From: Variovorax sp. EL159
GTDB lineage: Bacteria > Pseudomonadota > Gammaproteobacteria > Burkholderiales > Burkholderiaceae_C
Direction: 5' to 3'
DNA: 64,000 nt
NCBI RefSeq assembly: GCF_900100965.1
Contig: NZ_FMUJ01000003.1
Span: 620,001-684,000, forward strand
Shown piece by piece: positions 28,459 to 38,932 of the stretch (position 1 is its first letter; the number at the start of each line of letters is the position of its first letter). A model generated the notes under the pieces. The model made no database searches. It had not been told where the DNA came from and worked only from the letters and a program-made list of their open reading frames with translations. The position numbers and the translations under genes were made by a program.

Positions 28459-29997
28459 CTAACCTTGCGCTGCCACTCTCTCAGCTTGGCTCTGTAACTT
28501 GTTGAGCGCACTCAAATAAGCCTTTGCCGAAGCGACCACGATGTCGGGGTCTGCACCCACACCGTTGACCACCCGCCCTGCGTTTTGTAACCGGACTGTA
28601 ACTTCTCCCTGGCTTTCCGTCGAGCCACTGATGGCGTTGACAGAGTAAAGAACCATCTCGGCGCCGCTTTGGACGTGCGACTCGATCGCCTTGAGGGAAG
28701 CATCCACCGGGCCATTCCCGTCGGACTCGCCGGTGACTTCCTTGCCCTGGACGGTGAAAACCACCTTCGCCTGGGGGCGCTCGCCGGTTTCGCTGTGCTG
28801 GGAGAGAGAGACGAAAGCAAACTGCTCACCAACGTTCGACACCTCTTCCGCGCTGACGAGCGCGAGGATGTCTTCGTCAAAAATTTCGGACTTGCGGTCG
28901 GCCAGCTCCTTGAAGCGCGAAAACGCGGCATTGATGTCGGCTTCGCTCGCCATGGCCACGCCCAGGTCGGTCAGGCGCTGCTTGAAGGCATTGCGGCCGC
29001 TGAGCTTGCCCAGCACGATCTTGTTGGCCGTCCAGCCCACGTCTTCGGCCCGCATGATCTCGTAGGTGTCGCGCGCCTTGAGCACGCCATCCTGGTGAAT
29101 GCCCGAGGCGTGCGCAAAGGCGTTCGCCCCCACCACGGCCTTGTTGGGCTGCACCACGAAACCGGTGGTCTGGCTCACCATGCGGCTGGCGGCCACGATG
29201 TGCTGGGTGTCGATCCGCAGGTCGAGCCCGAAGTAGTCCTTGCGGGTCTTCACCGCCATGACGACTTCTTCGAGCGAACAGTTGCCCGCGCGTTCGCCCA
29301 GGCCATTGATGGTGCACTCCACCTGGCGCGCGCCGCCGATCTTCACGCCGGCCAGCGAGTTGGCCACCGCCATCCCGAGGTCGTTGTGGCAGTGCACGGA
29401 CCAGATCGCCTTGTCGCTGTTGGGCACGCGCTCGCGCAGCATCTTGATGAAGCTGCCGTAGAGCTCGGGGATCGCGTAGCCGACGGTGTCGGGCACGTTG
29501 ATGGTGGTGGCGCCTTCGTTGATCACGGTCTCGATGACGCGGCAGAGAAAGTCGGGGTCGCTGCGGTAGCCGTCTTCGGGGCTGAACTCGACGTCGCCCA
29601 CCAGATTGCGCGCAAAGCGCACGGCCAGCTTGGCCTGCTCATGCACCTCCTCGGGCGACATGCGCAGCTTTTTCTCCATGTGCAGCGGCGATGTCGCAAT
29701 GAAGGTGTGGATGCGGCCGCGCGCCGCGCCCTTCAGCGCCTCGGCCGCGCGTGCGATGTCGCGATCATTGGCGCGCGAAAGGCCGCACACCGTCGCGTCC
29801 TTGATGACATCTGCAATCGCCTTGACCGCTTCGAAGTCGCCGTTCGAGCTGGCCGGGAAGCCGGCTTCGATCACGTCGACCTTGAGCCGCTCCAGCTGCT
29901 TGGCAATGCGCATCTTCTCGTCGCGCGTCATCGAGGCGCCGGGCGATTGCTCGCCGTCGCGCAAGGTGGTGTCGAAAATTATGAGTTGGTCAGCCAT
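28459..29997 (-). CDS. leuA: 2-isopropylmalate synthase, type 1 (LeuA)
   Basis: A 512-residue enzyme condensing acetyl-CoA with 2-ketoisovalerate, the first leucine step. Motifs: '[18 protein letters not shown]', '[18 protein letters not shown]' (metal-binding HxH) and '[11 protein letters not shown]'. A C-terminal regulatory domain for leucine feedback is present (about 390-505). The ATG at 29997 has AAGGAGA upstream. It follows the type 2 leuA by 51 bases on the same strand, so both enzymes may be under the same attenuator. Confidence 0.95.
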   Translation of the reverse strand: MADQLIIFDTTLRDGEQSPGASMTRDEKMRIAKQLERLKVDVIEAGFPASSNGDFEAVKAIADVIKDATVCGLSRANDRDIARAAEALKGAARGRIHTFIATSPLHMEKKLRMSPEEVHEQAKLAVRFARNLVGDVEFSPEDGYRSDPDFLCRVIETVINEGATTINVPDTVGYAIPELYGSFIKMLRERVPNSDKAIWSVHCHNDLGMAVANSLAGVKIGGARQVECTINGLGERAGNCSLEEVVMAVKTRKDYFGLDLRIDTQHIVAASRMVSQTTGFVVQPNKAVVGANAFAHASGIHQDGVLKARDTYEIMRAEDVGWTANKIVLGKLSGRNAFKQRLTDLGVAMASEADINAAFSRFKELADRKSEIFDEDILALVSAEEVSNVGEQFAFVSLSQHSETGERPQAKVVFTVQGKEVTGESDGNGPVDASLKAIESHVQSGAEMVLYSVNAISGSTESQGEVTVRLQNAGRVVNGVGADPDIVVASAKAYLSALNKLQSQAERVAAQG

Positions 29998-30048
29998 CGT
30001 GAATCTCCTTTGTTCGTTTCCACCTTGCGCACCCGGCAAAGGGCAGCG

Positions 30049-31752
30049 TCAGGCGACTTCAACCGCCGATTGTGCGCTGCGCGCGCCCCGGCTCCGCGCC
30101 CGCTCGACGCCCGAGACGATGGCCTTGAGCGATGCCGAGATCACGTTCGCGTCGATGCCGACGCCGAACAGGGTCTGGCTTTCGTCAACGCGCAGTTCAA
30201 GGTACGCCACCGACTTGGCATCGGCACCGGCGCCGATGGCGTGCTGGTGGTAGTCCATCACGCGCACGGTGTGGCCGGTGGCCTTGCTCAGTGCCTGCGT
30301 GAAGGCGTCGATCGGCCCGTTGCCACGGCCTTCGATGGCGCGGATCTCACCGTCCCAGGGCAGGTCGCCGCGCAGAACCACGACAGCATCGGCGCCCTCG
30401 CCCTCTTCCTCGATCACGCGGTGCTGCAGTGAATGGGCGGCCTCGATGCCGTACTCGCGCACGAAGAGATCCCAGAGGTCGGCCGCCGTGAGCTCCTTGC
30501 CGGCCACGTCCATCACGCGCTGCACGGTCTGCATGAATTCCATCTGCAGGCGGCGCGGCATCTCGATGCCGTACTCGCTCTCGAGCAGGTAGGCCATGCC
30601 GCCCTTGCCCGACTGGCTGTTGACGCGGATCACGGCCTCGTAGCTGCGGCCCACGTCCTTCGGGTCGATGGGGAGGTAGGGCATGTCCCAGATGTCGCCG
30701 TCCTTGCGCGCGGCGAAGGCCTTCTTGATCGCATCCTGGTGCGAGCCCGAGAACGAGGTGTAGACCAGATCGCCCACGTACGGGTGGCGCGGGTGTACCG
30801 GAATCTGGTTGCAGTGCTCGACCGTCGCGCGAATTTCGTCGATGTTCGAGAAGTCGAGCTCGGGCGACACGCCTTGCGTGTAGAGATTGAGCGCGACGTT
30901 CACGAGGTCGAGGTTGCCGGTGCGTTCACCGTTGCCGAAGAGGCAGCCTTCGATGCGCTCGGCACCCGCCATCAATGCCAGCTCACCTGCCGCCGTGCCA
31001 GTACCGCGGTCGTTGTGCGGATGCACGCACAGGATGATCGAGTCGCGCCGCGCAAGGTTGCGGTGCATCCACTCGATCATGTCGGCAAAGATATTCGGCG
31101 TGGAATGCTCCACCGTGGTGGGCAGGTTGACGATGCACTTGCGCTCGGGCGTCGGCGCCCAGACTTCGGTGACCGCATCGACCACGCGCTTGGAAAACGC
31201 GACGTCGGTGCCCGAGAACATTTCGGGCGAATACTGGAAGGTCCACTGCGTCGCCGGCTGCTTGGCGGCGAAGTCGTTGAACATGCGCGCATGGGTGGTG
31301 GCGAGCTCGACGATCTGGTCTTCGCTCATGCCGAGCACCACGCGGCGCATCACCGGGGCCACGGCGTTGTAGAGGTGAACGATGGCGCGCGGTGCGCCCT
31401 GCAGCGCCTCGAAGGTGCGGGCGATGAGGTGGTCGCGTGCCTGCGTCAGCACCTGGATCGTCACGTCGTCGGGAATGCGGTCTTCCTCGATCAGCTTGCG
31501 CACGAAGTCGAATTCGACCTGGGAAGCGGAAGGAAAGCCGACTTCGATTTCCTTGAAGCCGATGGCCACGAGGGTCTCGAACATGCGCATCTTGCGCGCG
31601 ATGTCCATGGGCTCGACCAGGGCCTGGTTGCCATCACGCAGATCGGTCGACAGCCAGATCGGGGCCTTGGTCAGCACGGCATCGGGCCAGGTGCGGTCCT
31701 TGAGGCCGATCGGGGCGAATGCGCGGTATTTGGCTTGAGGTTGCTTGAGCAT
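30049..31752 (-). CDS. leuA: 2-isopropylmalate synthase, type 2 (LeuA2)
   Basis: A 567-residue isopropylmalate synthase of the longer, actinobacterial/fungal-like class. Motifs: '[20 protein letters not shown]' (equivalent to the TTLRDGEQ of type 1), '[20 protein letters not shown]' and '[12 protein letters not shown]'. The regulatory C-terminus is '[20 protein letters not shown]' onward. The ATG at 31752 is preferred over upstream in-frame codons. A leucine-rich leader ORF and a terminator lie upstream, so leucine supply should control it by attenuation. Confidence 0.93.
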   Translation of the reverse strand: MLKQPQAKYRAFAPIGLKDRTWPDAVLTKAPIWLSTDLRDGNQALVEPMDIARKMRMFETLVAIGFKEIEVGFPSASQVEFDFVRKLIEEDRIPDDVTIQVLTQARDHLIARTFEALQGAPRAIVHLYNAVAPVMRRVVLGMSEDQIVELATTHARMFNDFAAKQPATQWTFQYSPEMFSGTDVAFSKRVVDAVTEVWAPTPERKCIVNLPTTVEHSTPNIFADMIEWMHRNLARRDSIILCVHPHNDRGTGTAAGELALMAGAERIEGCLFGNGERTGNLDLVNVALNLYTQGVSPELDFSNIDEIRATVEHCNQIPVHPRHPYVGDLVYTSFSGSHQDAIKKAFAARKDGDIWDMPYLPIDPKDVGRSYEAVIRVNSQSGKGGMAYLLESEYGIEMPRRLQMEFMQTVQRVMDVAGKELTAADLWDLFVREYGIEAAHSLQHRVIEEEGEGADAVVVLRGDLPWDGEIRAIEGRGNGPIDAFTQALSKATGHTVRVMDYHQHAIGAGADAKSVAYLELRVDESQTLFGVGIDANVISASLKAIVSGVERARSRGARSAQSAVEVA

Positions 31753-31793
31753 GTCGATTTCTCTGTGATGGTTGGTATTCAACCAGCAACCCC

Positions 31794-31830
31794 AAAAACA
31801 AACGGCCCGTTGCTGGTGCGAACGGGCCGT
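31794..31830 (-). terminator. Attenuator terminator upstream of leuA2
   Basis: Read on the minus strand: ACGGCCCGTT, loop CGCACCAGC, AACGGGCCGT, then TTTGTTTTT. The 10-bp perfect stem plus T-run lies between the leader peptide and the leuA start. The 5' arm includes GCCCGT, which can instead pair with ACGGGC at codons 14-16 of the leader (31868-31863), giving an antiterminator. Confidence 0.85.
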
Positions 31831-31851
31831 GGTGAGGGATTTGCGCGTGCG

Positions 31852-31908
31852 CTACCGTCTCCGCCCGTGAGGGAGAGCTAGTAGGGCCAGCAGCGAAATC
31901 TTGGTCAT
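31852..31908 (-). CDS. leuL: Leucine leader peptide (attenuator ORF)
   Basis: An 18-residue ORF, M-T-K-I-S-L-L-A-L-L-A-L-P-H-G-R-R-R. Five of the 18 codons are leucine (CTG, CTG, CTA, CTA, CTC), including two adjacent CTA, a rare codon in this GC-rich genome. It is followed 21 bases later by the attenuator hairpin. Low charged tRNA-Leu would stall the ribosome here, expose the ACGGGC segment and favour antitermination, turning on leuA2 and perhaps leuA1. Confidence 0.85.
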   Translation of the reverse strand: MTKISLLALLALPHGRRR

Positions 31909-31959
31909 GAGGGTTGCGAATGTAGCACAGCCTTTGCGGGCCTGGGAAGGCCCCAGGGC

Positions 31960-32784
31960 TCAGTTGTGCAGGCCTCGCTCGTCGGGCTCTTCGGTCGAGG
32001 TGCTGATCACGCTGGCCGGCTGGCCCTTGGCCTTGCGCCATCCGTAGACCACATACCCGCTCAGCCCATAGACGACGAACAGGCCGAACAGCACGGTCGG
32101 CGGATGGATGTTGATGACCGCGATGCCCAGCGCGATCAGCACGATCGCTGCAAAGGGCACGCTCTTCTTCATCTGGATGTCCTTGAAGCTGTAGAACGGC
32201 GCATTGGTGACCATCGTCAGGCCCGCATACAGCGTGAACGCGAAGGTGACCCAGGTGATCTGCGTCCACGAGAGGTACAGCACCTCGCCGCCGCGCTTGC
32301 CCCACTCGTCCACCAGCCAGATGAAGCCCGCCACCAATGCCGCAGCCGCAGGCGATGGCAGGCCCTGGAACCAGCGCTTGTCGACCACGCCGGTGTTGAC
32401 GTTGAAGCGTGCCAGCCGCAGCGCGGCACAGGCGCAGTACACAAAAGCTGCGATCCAGCCCCAGCGCCCCAGGCCCTTGAGCGACCACTCGTAGGCGATC
32501 AACGCAGGCGCGGCACCGAACGACACCATGTCGGACAGCGAATCCATCTGCTCGCCGAATGCGCTTTGCGTGTTGGTCATGCGCGCGACGCGGCCATCGA
32601 GGCTGTCGAGAATCATCGCGGCGAACACGCCGAGCGCTGCGAGATCGAAGCGCGCGTTCATGGCCATCACGACCGAGTAGAAACCGCCGAACAACGCCGC
32701 CAGCGTGAACAGGTTCGGCAGGATGTAGATGCCCTTGCGGCGTTTGCGCGGTTGCACCTCGTCGGGAACCGTATCGTCATGCAT
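31960..32784 (-). CDS. pssA: CDP-diacylglycerol--serine O-phosphatidyltransferase PssA
   Basis: A 274-residue integral membrane enzyme that makes phosphatidylserine, the precursor of phosphatidylethanolamine. The CDP-alcohol phosphotransferase motif DGxxAR(x8)GxxxDxxxD is present as 'DGRVAR...FGEQMDSLSD' (about residues 62-84). About eight hydrophobic segments follow. The ATG at 32784 gives a basic cytosolic N-terminus ('RKRRKGIYILPNLFT'). It lies between the ilvC terminator and the leu leader. Confidence 0.94.
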   Translation of the reverse strand: MHDDTVPDEVQPRKRRKGIYILPNLFTLAALFGGFYSVVMAMNARFDLAALGVFAAMILDSLDGRVARMTNTQSAFGEQMDSLSDMVSFGAAPALIAYEWSLKGLGRWGWIAAFVYCACAALRLARFNVNTGVVDKRWFQGLPSPAAAALVAGFIWLVDEWGKRGGEVLYLSWTQITWVTFAFTLYAGLTMVTNAPFYSFKDIQMKKSVPFAAIVLIALGIAVINIHPPTVLFGLFVVYGLSGYVVYGWRKAKGQPASVISTSTEEPDERGLHN

Positions 32785-32895
32785 TGAATTTGCCTCCGTC
32801 CCTCATGGGCACTGCGCGGTCAGCTATCCATTCGATAGCATCTTGATCTGTGAGTCGCATGGTTCGCAGTGTAGTTCAGGGGATGCTTTGCCCCC

Positions 32896-32930
32896 ATCAA
32901 ACAAAAGGGCCACCGCGACGGGTGGCCCTT
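32896..32930 (-). terminator. Intrinsic terminator after ilvC
   Basis: On the minus strand AAGGGCCACC-CGTCGC-GGTGGCCCTT is followed by TTGTTTG. The 10-bp perfect stem closes the ilv unit before pssA. Confidence 0.9.
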
Positions 32931-32969
32931 GGGAAACAGGTGCCGAAGCACCCGTTCTTGCCTGCAGAA

Positions 32970-34001
<1,032 letters not shown>

Positions 34002-34038
34002 TTAATCTCGGGCACCCCCTCCACGGGGGTGCGTTCAC

Positions 34039-34311
34039 TCACAGTTGGCCGGAAGAATTCCGGTCCTTCATTTGCTGATTGATGGACACGAGGTTGTCGT
34101 GAATGCGGAACAGCAGGATCAGCAATTCGCTGTAGACGCGAACCATGATCGCGCCGATAACCAGAATGGCGAGGCCGGCAACAATGCCCCTGAGGCCGCC
34201 GCTGAAAAGCGTGCCGACCCCGGTAATCAATACCGCCAACAACCCCAGGAAATACAGTACCCGGATGACGATGGGGGTCACCATCTTGTCGAAACCCAGC
34301 AAATCTTGCAT
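34039..34311 (-). CDS. DUF4282 small membrane protein
   Basis: A 90-residue protein with two hydrophobic helices ('IVIRVLYFLGLLAVLITGVG' and 'IVAGLAILVIGAIMVRVY'), ending in a polar tail 'IHDNLVSINQQMKDRNSSGQ'. It resembles DUF4282 proteins; no function is known for that family. The ATG at 34311 is used in place of the GTG three bases earlier. It sits within the ilv run, 55 bases from ilvH and 52 from ilvC, so it is probably co-transcribed. Confidence 0.75.
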   Translation of the reverse strand: MQDLLGFDKMVTPIVIRVLYFLGLLAVLITGVGTLFSGGLRGIVAGLAILVIGAIMVRVYSELLILLFRIHDNLVSINQQMKDRNSSGQL

Positions 34312-34366
34312 CACCTTCTCCTCATGTCGTGTTGATAAACGATGGAACTGAGGGGATCTTCACCCC

Positions 34367-34858
34367 CTACACGCGCAGGATGCGCTCGCCGCGCCCGATG
34401 CCGCTGGCACCGGTGCGGACAGTCTCGAGGATAGCGCTACGGTCGATCGCTTCAAGAAAAGCGTCGTTCTTGCCGTGGTCGCCGGTGAGTTCGATGGTGT
34501 AGCTCTTGTCGGTCACGTCGATGATGCGGCCTCGGAAGATCTCGGCCATGCGCATCATTTCTTCGCGCTCCTTGCCGACCGCGCGCACCTTCACCATCAT
34601 GAGCTCGCGCTCGGTGTAGGCGCCTTCGGTCAGGTCGACGACCTTCACGACTTCGATCAGGCGGTTCAGGTGCTTGGTGATCTGCTCGATCACGTCGTCC
34701 GAACCGGTGGTGACGATCGTCATGCGCGAGAGGCTCGAGTCCTCGGTCGGCGCGACGGTCAGCGATTCGATGTTGTAGCCACGGGCCGAGAAAAGGCCCA
34801 CCACGCGGGAAAGAGCACCCGGCTCGTTTTCCAGCAGCACTGCAATGATGTGTTTCAT
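34367..34858 (-). CDS. ilvH: Acetolactate synthase small (regulatory) subunit IlvH
   Basis: A 163-residue regulatory subunit that activates the large subunit and confers valine inhibition. An N-terminal ACT domain has 'VLLENEPGALSRVVGLFSAR' and 'GYNIESLTVAPTED'; the C-terminal domain has 'VKVRAVGKEREEMMRMAEIF' and 'SYTIELTGDHGKNDAFLEAI'. The ATG at 34858 starts right before the first ACT strand. It follows ilvB by 143 bases. Confidence 0.96.
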   Translation of the reverse strand: MKHIIAVLLENEPGALSRVVGLFSARGYNIESLTVAPTEDSSLSRMTIVTTGSDDVIEQITKHLNRLIEVVKVVDLTEGAYTERELMMVKVRAVGKEREEMMRMAEIFRGRIIDVTDKSYTIELTGDHGKNDAFLEAIDRSAILETVRTGASGIGRGERILRV

Positions 34859-35001
34859 GTTTGCGTGACTCCTCATTTCGCCTGCGCGGAAGCTTTCGCT
34901 TTCGCCGCCCTCCCCCGCGCACGGTAATGCGCGGGCTTGGCGGGCAATAGATTCGTCAGTAAGGGTTGAACGAGAACTAGCGAACGAACGGGGAACCGGG
35001 A

Positions 35002-36786
35002 TCAGAGATCCTCGGAACCCAGGAGCATCTCGGTGATGCCCATGCCGGCCTTCACCATCGGGAACACGTTCTCGGTGGGGTCGGTACGGAAGTCCATGAA
35101 CACCGTGCGGTCCTTGAGCTTGCGTGCTTCGCGCAGCGCCGGCTCCACGTCTTGTGGACGCTCGATCAGCATGCCGACGTGGCCGTAGGCCTCGGCAAGC
35201 TTCACGAAGTTGGGCAGTGCATCCATGTAGCTGTGGCTGTAGCGGCCGGAGTATTCGATCTCCTGCCACTGGCGCACCATGCCCAGGTAGCGGTTGTTCA
35301 GCGAGCAGATCTTGATCGGCGTGTTGTATTGCAGGCAGGTAGAGAGTTCCTGGATGCACATCTGCACCGAGCCTTCGCCGGTGATGGTGAACACTTCCGA
35401 CTCGGGCTTGGCGAGCTTGATGCCCATGGCGTAGGGAATGCCCACGCCCATGGTGCCCAGGCCGCCCGAGTTGATCCAGCGGCGCGGCTCGTCGAAGCGG
35501 TAGTACTGGGCGGCCCACATCTGGTGCTGGCCGACGTCCGACGTGATGTACGCGTCAGCGTCTTTGGTCATGTTCCAGAGGGTCTCGACCACGTACTGCG
35601 GCTTGATGACGTCCTTGTTGTCGCGGTCGTACTTGAGGCAATCGCGCGAGCGCCAGGCCTCGATGGTCTTCCACCAGTCGGCCAGTGCGCCGGCGTCAGG
35701 CTTGGTCGTGCTCTCGCGGATCATCGAGATCAGTTCGGTGAGCACGTCCTTCACGTCGCCGACGATCGGGATGTCGACCTTCACGCGCTTGGAAATGCTC
35801 GACGGATCGATATCGACGTGGATGATCTTGCGTTCGTTCTGCGCAAAGTGCTTGGGGTTGCCGATCACGCGGTCGTCGAAGCGCGCACCCACCGCCAGCA
35901 GCACGTCGCAGTTCTGCATCGCGTTGTTGGCTTCGATGGTGCCGTGCATGCCCAGCATGCCGAGGAACTTGCGGTCGCTCGCCGGATAGGCACCCAGGCC
36001 CATCAGCGTGTTGGTGACCGGGTAGCCGAGCATGTCGACCAGCGTGCGCAGTTCGTTGCAGGCATTGCCCAGCAGCACGCCGCCGCCGGTGTAGATGTAC
36101 GGACGCTTGGCCGCCAGCAGCAGTTGCAGCGCCTTGCGGATCTGGCCGCCATGGCCCTTGCGCACGGGGTTGTACGAGCGCATCTCGACCTTGTCGGGAT
36201 AGCCGGCGTAAGGCGTCTTCTTGAAGGAAACGTCCTTGGGCACATCCACCACCACGGGGCCGGGGCGGCCGCTGCGTGCGATGTGGAAGGCCTTCTTCAT
36301 CGTCATGGCCAGATCCTTCGGATCCTTGACGAGGAAGTTGTGCTTGACGATGGGGCGGGTGATACCGACCGTGTCGCATTCTTGGAAAGCATCGAGGCCG
36401 ATGGCTGCCGTCGGCACCTGGCCCGAGATGATCACCATCGGGATCGAATCCATGTACGCCGTGGCGATACCGGTGACCGCGTTGGTCAGGCCAGGGCCCG
36501 AGGTGACCAGCGCCACGCCGACTTCGCCGGTAGCGCGCGCATAGCCGTCGGCTGCGTGGACAGCGGCCTGCTCGTGGCGCACCAGCACGTGCTGGATGGT
36601 GTCCTGCTTGTAGAACGCGTCGTAGATGTAGAGGACCGCGCCGCCGGGGTAGCCCCAGACGTACTGAACGCCTTCGGCCTGCAGTGCCTTGACCAGCACT
36701 TCAGCGCCCATGAGTTCTTGCGTGGCATTGCCGGCGCCGGAAGACGCGGCGGCTGCGGAGATGATTTCCGCTTTCGAGATTTCCAT
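35002..36786 (-). CDS. ilvB: Acetolactate synthase large (catalytic) subunit IlvB/IlvI
   Basis: A 594-residue ThDP-dependent enzyme making acetolactate and acetohydroxybutyrate. The catalytic Glu is in 'VLVRHEQAAVHAADGYARAT'; the ThDP motif is 'TGEGSVQMCIQELSTCLQ' to 'SLNN', with GEG where many enzymes have GDG; FAD-region 'VGARFDDRVIGNP' is intact. The first ~25 residues are an Ala/Ser-rich extension. The start is ATG 36786. No BCAA-rich leader is visible in the 280 bp to the divergent sigma gene. Confidence 0.96.
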   Translation of the reverse strand: MEISKAEIISAAAASSGAGNATQELMGAEVLVKALQAEGVQYVWGYPGGAVLYIYDAFYKQDTIQHVLVRHEQAAVHAADGYARATGEVGVALVTSGPGLTNAVTGIATAYMDSIPMVIISGQVPTAAIGLDAFQECDTVGITRPIVKHNFLVKDPKDLAMTMKKAFHIARSGRPGPVVVDVPKDVSFKKTPYAGYPDKVEMRSYNPVRKGHGGQIRKALQLLLAAKRPYIYTGGGVLLGNACNELRTLVDMLGYPVTNTLMGLGAYPASDRKFLGMLGMHGTIEANNAMQNCDVLLAVGARFDDRVIGNPKHFAQNERKIIHVDIDPSSISKRVKVDIPIVGDVKDVLTELISMIRESTTKPDAGALADWWKTIEAWRSRDCLKYDRDNKDVIKPQYVVETLWNMTKDADAYITSDVGQHQMWAAQYYRFDEPRRWINSGGLGTMGVGIPYAMGIKLAKPESEVFTITGEGSVQMCIQELSTCLQYNTPIKICSLNNRYLGMVRQWQEIEYSGRYSHSYMDALPNFVKLAEAYGHVGMLIERPQDVEPALREARKLKDRTVFMDFRTDPTENVFPMVKAGMGITEMLLGSEDL

Positions 36787-37067
36787 GATCAACCTTTGTC
36801 TATTTCGGGAACGAAATACCTTGGGTGCCCCTTGCCAACCCTTGTGAGGTCGCGCCAGGACTTGAGGCCATAGCCATGAGCGGACTGATGTTCCGCCGGA
36901 CCTTGACCCGTTTGCCTTTTGACTTGCAGGGCGGATTATGACATTTCCGGGCGTTCAGATTCGCTTCAGCTGTCGTGTAAAGACACAAAGGCATAATCCC
37001 CGGCGGTAAACATACGCGATCGCTAGACACCTCCTCCCCACGCGGCGCGCCCTGCGCCCCTTCTCGC

Positions 37068-37634
37068 TTGGCCACTGAACAAGAACTCTCCGACTTCCTG
37101 AAAAGCGTCGAACGGCGCGCTTTCAAGCGCTCGGTCTATCACGTGCGGGATGAAGAAGCGGCGCTCGACATCGTGCAGGACAGCATGATGAAGCTGGCGC
37201 AGCACTACGGCGACAAGCCGGCGAACGAGCTGCCGATGCTGTTCCAGCGCATCCTGTCGAACTGCACGCTCGACTGGTTCCGCCGCCAGAAAACCCGCCG
37301 CGCCCTGTTCTCGAACCTCAGCGATTTCGACTCGATCGACGACGACGGCGATTTCGATCTGCTCGAGAACTTCGTCTCGCCCGCCGACTCTAGGGAGACG
37401 GAGAGCGCCGAAGACACGACCCGCCGCGCCCAGGTCTTCCACGAGATCGAGGAACAAATCGCGGCGCTGCCGGGCCGTCAACGCGAGGCTTTCCTGATGC
37501 GTTACTGGGAGGAAATGGACGTCGCCGAGACGGCCGCCGCGATGGGCTGCTCCGAAGGCAGCGTCAAAACCCATTGCTCGCGAGCCGTTCACGCTCTGAG
37601 CAAGGCGCTCAAGGCCAAGGGAATATCGCTATGA
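37068..37634 (+). CDS. ECF-type RNA polymerase sigma factor
   Basis: A 188-residue sigma-70 family factor with region 2 ('DEEAALDIVQDSMMKLAQHY', 'LPMLFQRILSNCTLDWFRR') and region 4 ('IEEQIAALPGRQREAFLMRY', 'ETAAAMGCSEGSVKTHCSRA'), joined by an acidic linker. The start appears to be TTG at 37068; I see no in-frame ATG or GTG upstream before region 2. It overlaps the next gene by ATGA and leads sigma-DUF3619-DUF3106-RDD. DUF3619, with one membrane helix, could act as an anti-sigma-like partner, but that is inferred only from position. Confidence 0.88.
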   Translation: MATEQELSDFLKSVERRAFKRSVYHVRDEEAALDIVQDSMMKLAQHYGDKPANELPMLFQRILSNCTLDWFRRQKTRRALFSNLSDFDSIDDDGDFDLLENFVSPADSRETESAEDTTRRAQVFHEIEEQIAALPGRQREAFLMRYWEEMDVAETAAAMGCSEGSVKTHCSRAVHALSKALKAKGISL

Positions 37635-38053
37635 ACACTAAGGTTCCAACTTCTTCATCCGCCGCCGAGGACCAGTTCGGCCAGCGTCTGGCTGCACGCC
37701 TGTCGAGCGGCAACCGCGAGCTGTCGCACGACATCGGCGAGCGCCTGCGAGTCGCCCGTGCGCAAGCCGTGGCCGCACGCAAGCTGCCGCCGCAGTTGCG
37801 AACGGCGCCCGTCGTGGTTCGGTCGGGCCATACGGCCACGCTGGGTGGCAGTTGGTGGACCCGTATTGGTTCGGTGGTGCCCTTGATTGCGCTCGTCGCC
37901 GGGCTCGTCACCATCAGCGTGATGCAGGACGACGACCGAGCCAGCGAACTGGCCGAAGTGGATTCCGCGCTCCTGACGGGCGATCTGCCGCCTGCCGCCT
38001 ATACCGACCCCGGTTTTGCCCAATTTCTGAAGGCCGACAGCGCCTCCGACTGA
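37631..38053 (+). CDS. DUF3619 family protein (candidate anti-sigma partner)
   Basis: A 140-residue protein with a soluble basic N-terminal half (about residues 20-70), one membrane helix ('IGSVVPLIALVAGLVTISVM') and a short acidic periplasmic tail ('ELAEVDSALLTGDLPPAAYT'). It matches the DUF3619 pattern. Single-span proteins encoded directly behind an ECF sigma factor are often anti-sigma factors. The ATG overlap with the sigma gene supports a functional link, but the N-terminal part does not show a zinc-binding anti-sigma motif. Confidence 0.75.
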   Translation: MNTKVPTSSSAAEDQFGQRLAARLSSGNRELSHDIGERLRVARAQAVAARKLPPQLRTAPVVVRSGHTATLGGSWWTRIGSVVPLIALVAGLVTISVMQDDDRASELAEVDSALLTGDLPPAAYTDPGFAQFLKADSASD

Positions 38054-38068
38054 ACTTTCACCGACCGA

Positions 38069-38920
38069 ATGCGACGCCGCTCTCCCCCCAGCGCGAACAA
38101 GCCCCGCCCGTTGCGCCCGCTCCCGGCGGGCGCAGTCGTTTGGGCGGGTGCGCTTGCAGCCGCGGCCTTCAGCCTGACGCTCGCCAGCGCCCAGACCCGC
38201 CCCGAGGCGGCAATCAAGGCAGCGGGCAGCCCGGCGGCGGCCGCCTCTTCCGCGGCTGCCACCAGCCCCAAGGCGGTTTCGCCGACCAAGCCGCTCTGGA
38301 GCGAACTCACCGCAGGGCAGCAAATGGCCCTCAAGCCGTTGGCTCCTCACTGGAACGCGCTGAACGCCGGCCAGAAACGCAAATGGCTGGCCCTGTCGCG
38401 CAATTTCGCGAACATGTCGGCCGACGACCAGGTCACGCTGCACAGCCGCATGATCGAATGGGCCGCGCTCAGCAACCAGCAGCGCACCCAGGCCCGGCTG
38501 AATTTCGCCGAGGTCAAGCGCATCCCGGCCGATGAGCGCAAGGCGAAGTGGGAGCAATACCAGGCCCTGAGCGAAGAAGAAAAGCGCAAGCTCGCTGAGC
38601 GCGCACCGGTCAAGCCACGCGGCGCGGCCATTCCGGTGCGCCCGGTTTCCGCCCAGAAGCTCGTGCCCGTGCCGGCCATCGCGCCCGGTGGACAGCACAC
38701 GCCCCGAATCCTGCTGACGCCCCCGCCTGCCCCGGCTTCAGCCCCGGCAACGATGATGGTGGCGACACCAGCTGAACGGGTTCCGGCGACCACCCCAGCC
38801 GTCGCCGTCGTGCCGGCAGCACCGCCCGCCCCCGCCAGCATCACGTCGCCTCCGGTCCCGGCCGAAGCCCAGGTACCGCCGCCGTCCTCGGCGACCGAGC
38901 CGCCTTCCTCCGCTCCCTGA
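38069..38920 (+). CDS. DUF3106 domain protein, exported
   Basis: A 283-residue protein with a basic N-terminus and signal peptide ending near 'SLTLASAQT'. The conserved core (about 72-165) is 'LWSELTAGQQMALKPLAPHW' to 'RLNFAEVKRIPADERKAKWE', with repeated W/L helices typical of DUF3106. The C-terminal ~110 residues are Pro/Ala-rich and disordered. It sits 15 bases after DUF3619, so it belongs to the sigma unit. Function unknown. Confidence 0.75.
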   Translation: MRRRSPPSANKPRPLRPLPAGAVVWAGALAAAAFSLTLASAQTRPEAAIKAAGSPAAAASSAAATSPKAVSPTKPLWSELTAGQQMALKPLAPHWNALNAGQKRKWLALSRNFANMSADDQVTLHSRMIEWAALSNQQRTQARLNFAEVKRIPADERKAKWEQYQALSEEEKRKLAERAPVKPRGAAIPVRPVSAQKLVPVPAIAPGGQHTPRILLTPPPAPASAPATMMVATPAERVPATTPAVAVVPAAPPAPASITSPPVPAEAQVPPPSSATEPPSSAP

Positions 38921-38932
38921 CCGAAGGCTTCG

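Noticed and set aside
36787-37067. A possible leader peptide in front of ilvB
   Set aside because: The short ORFs there are not rich in Ile, Val or Leu codons and no terminator hairpin follows.
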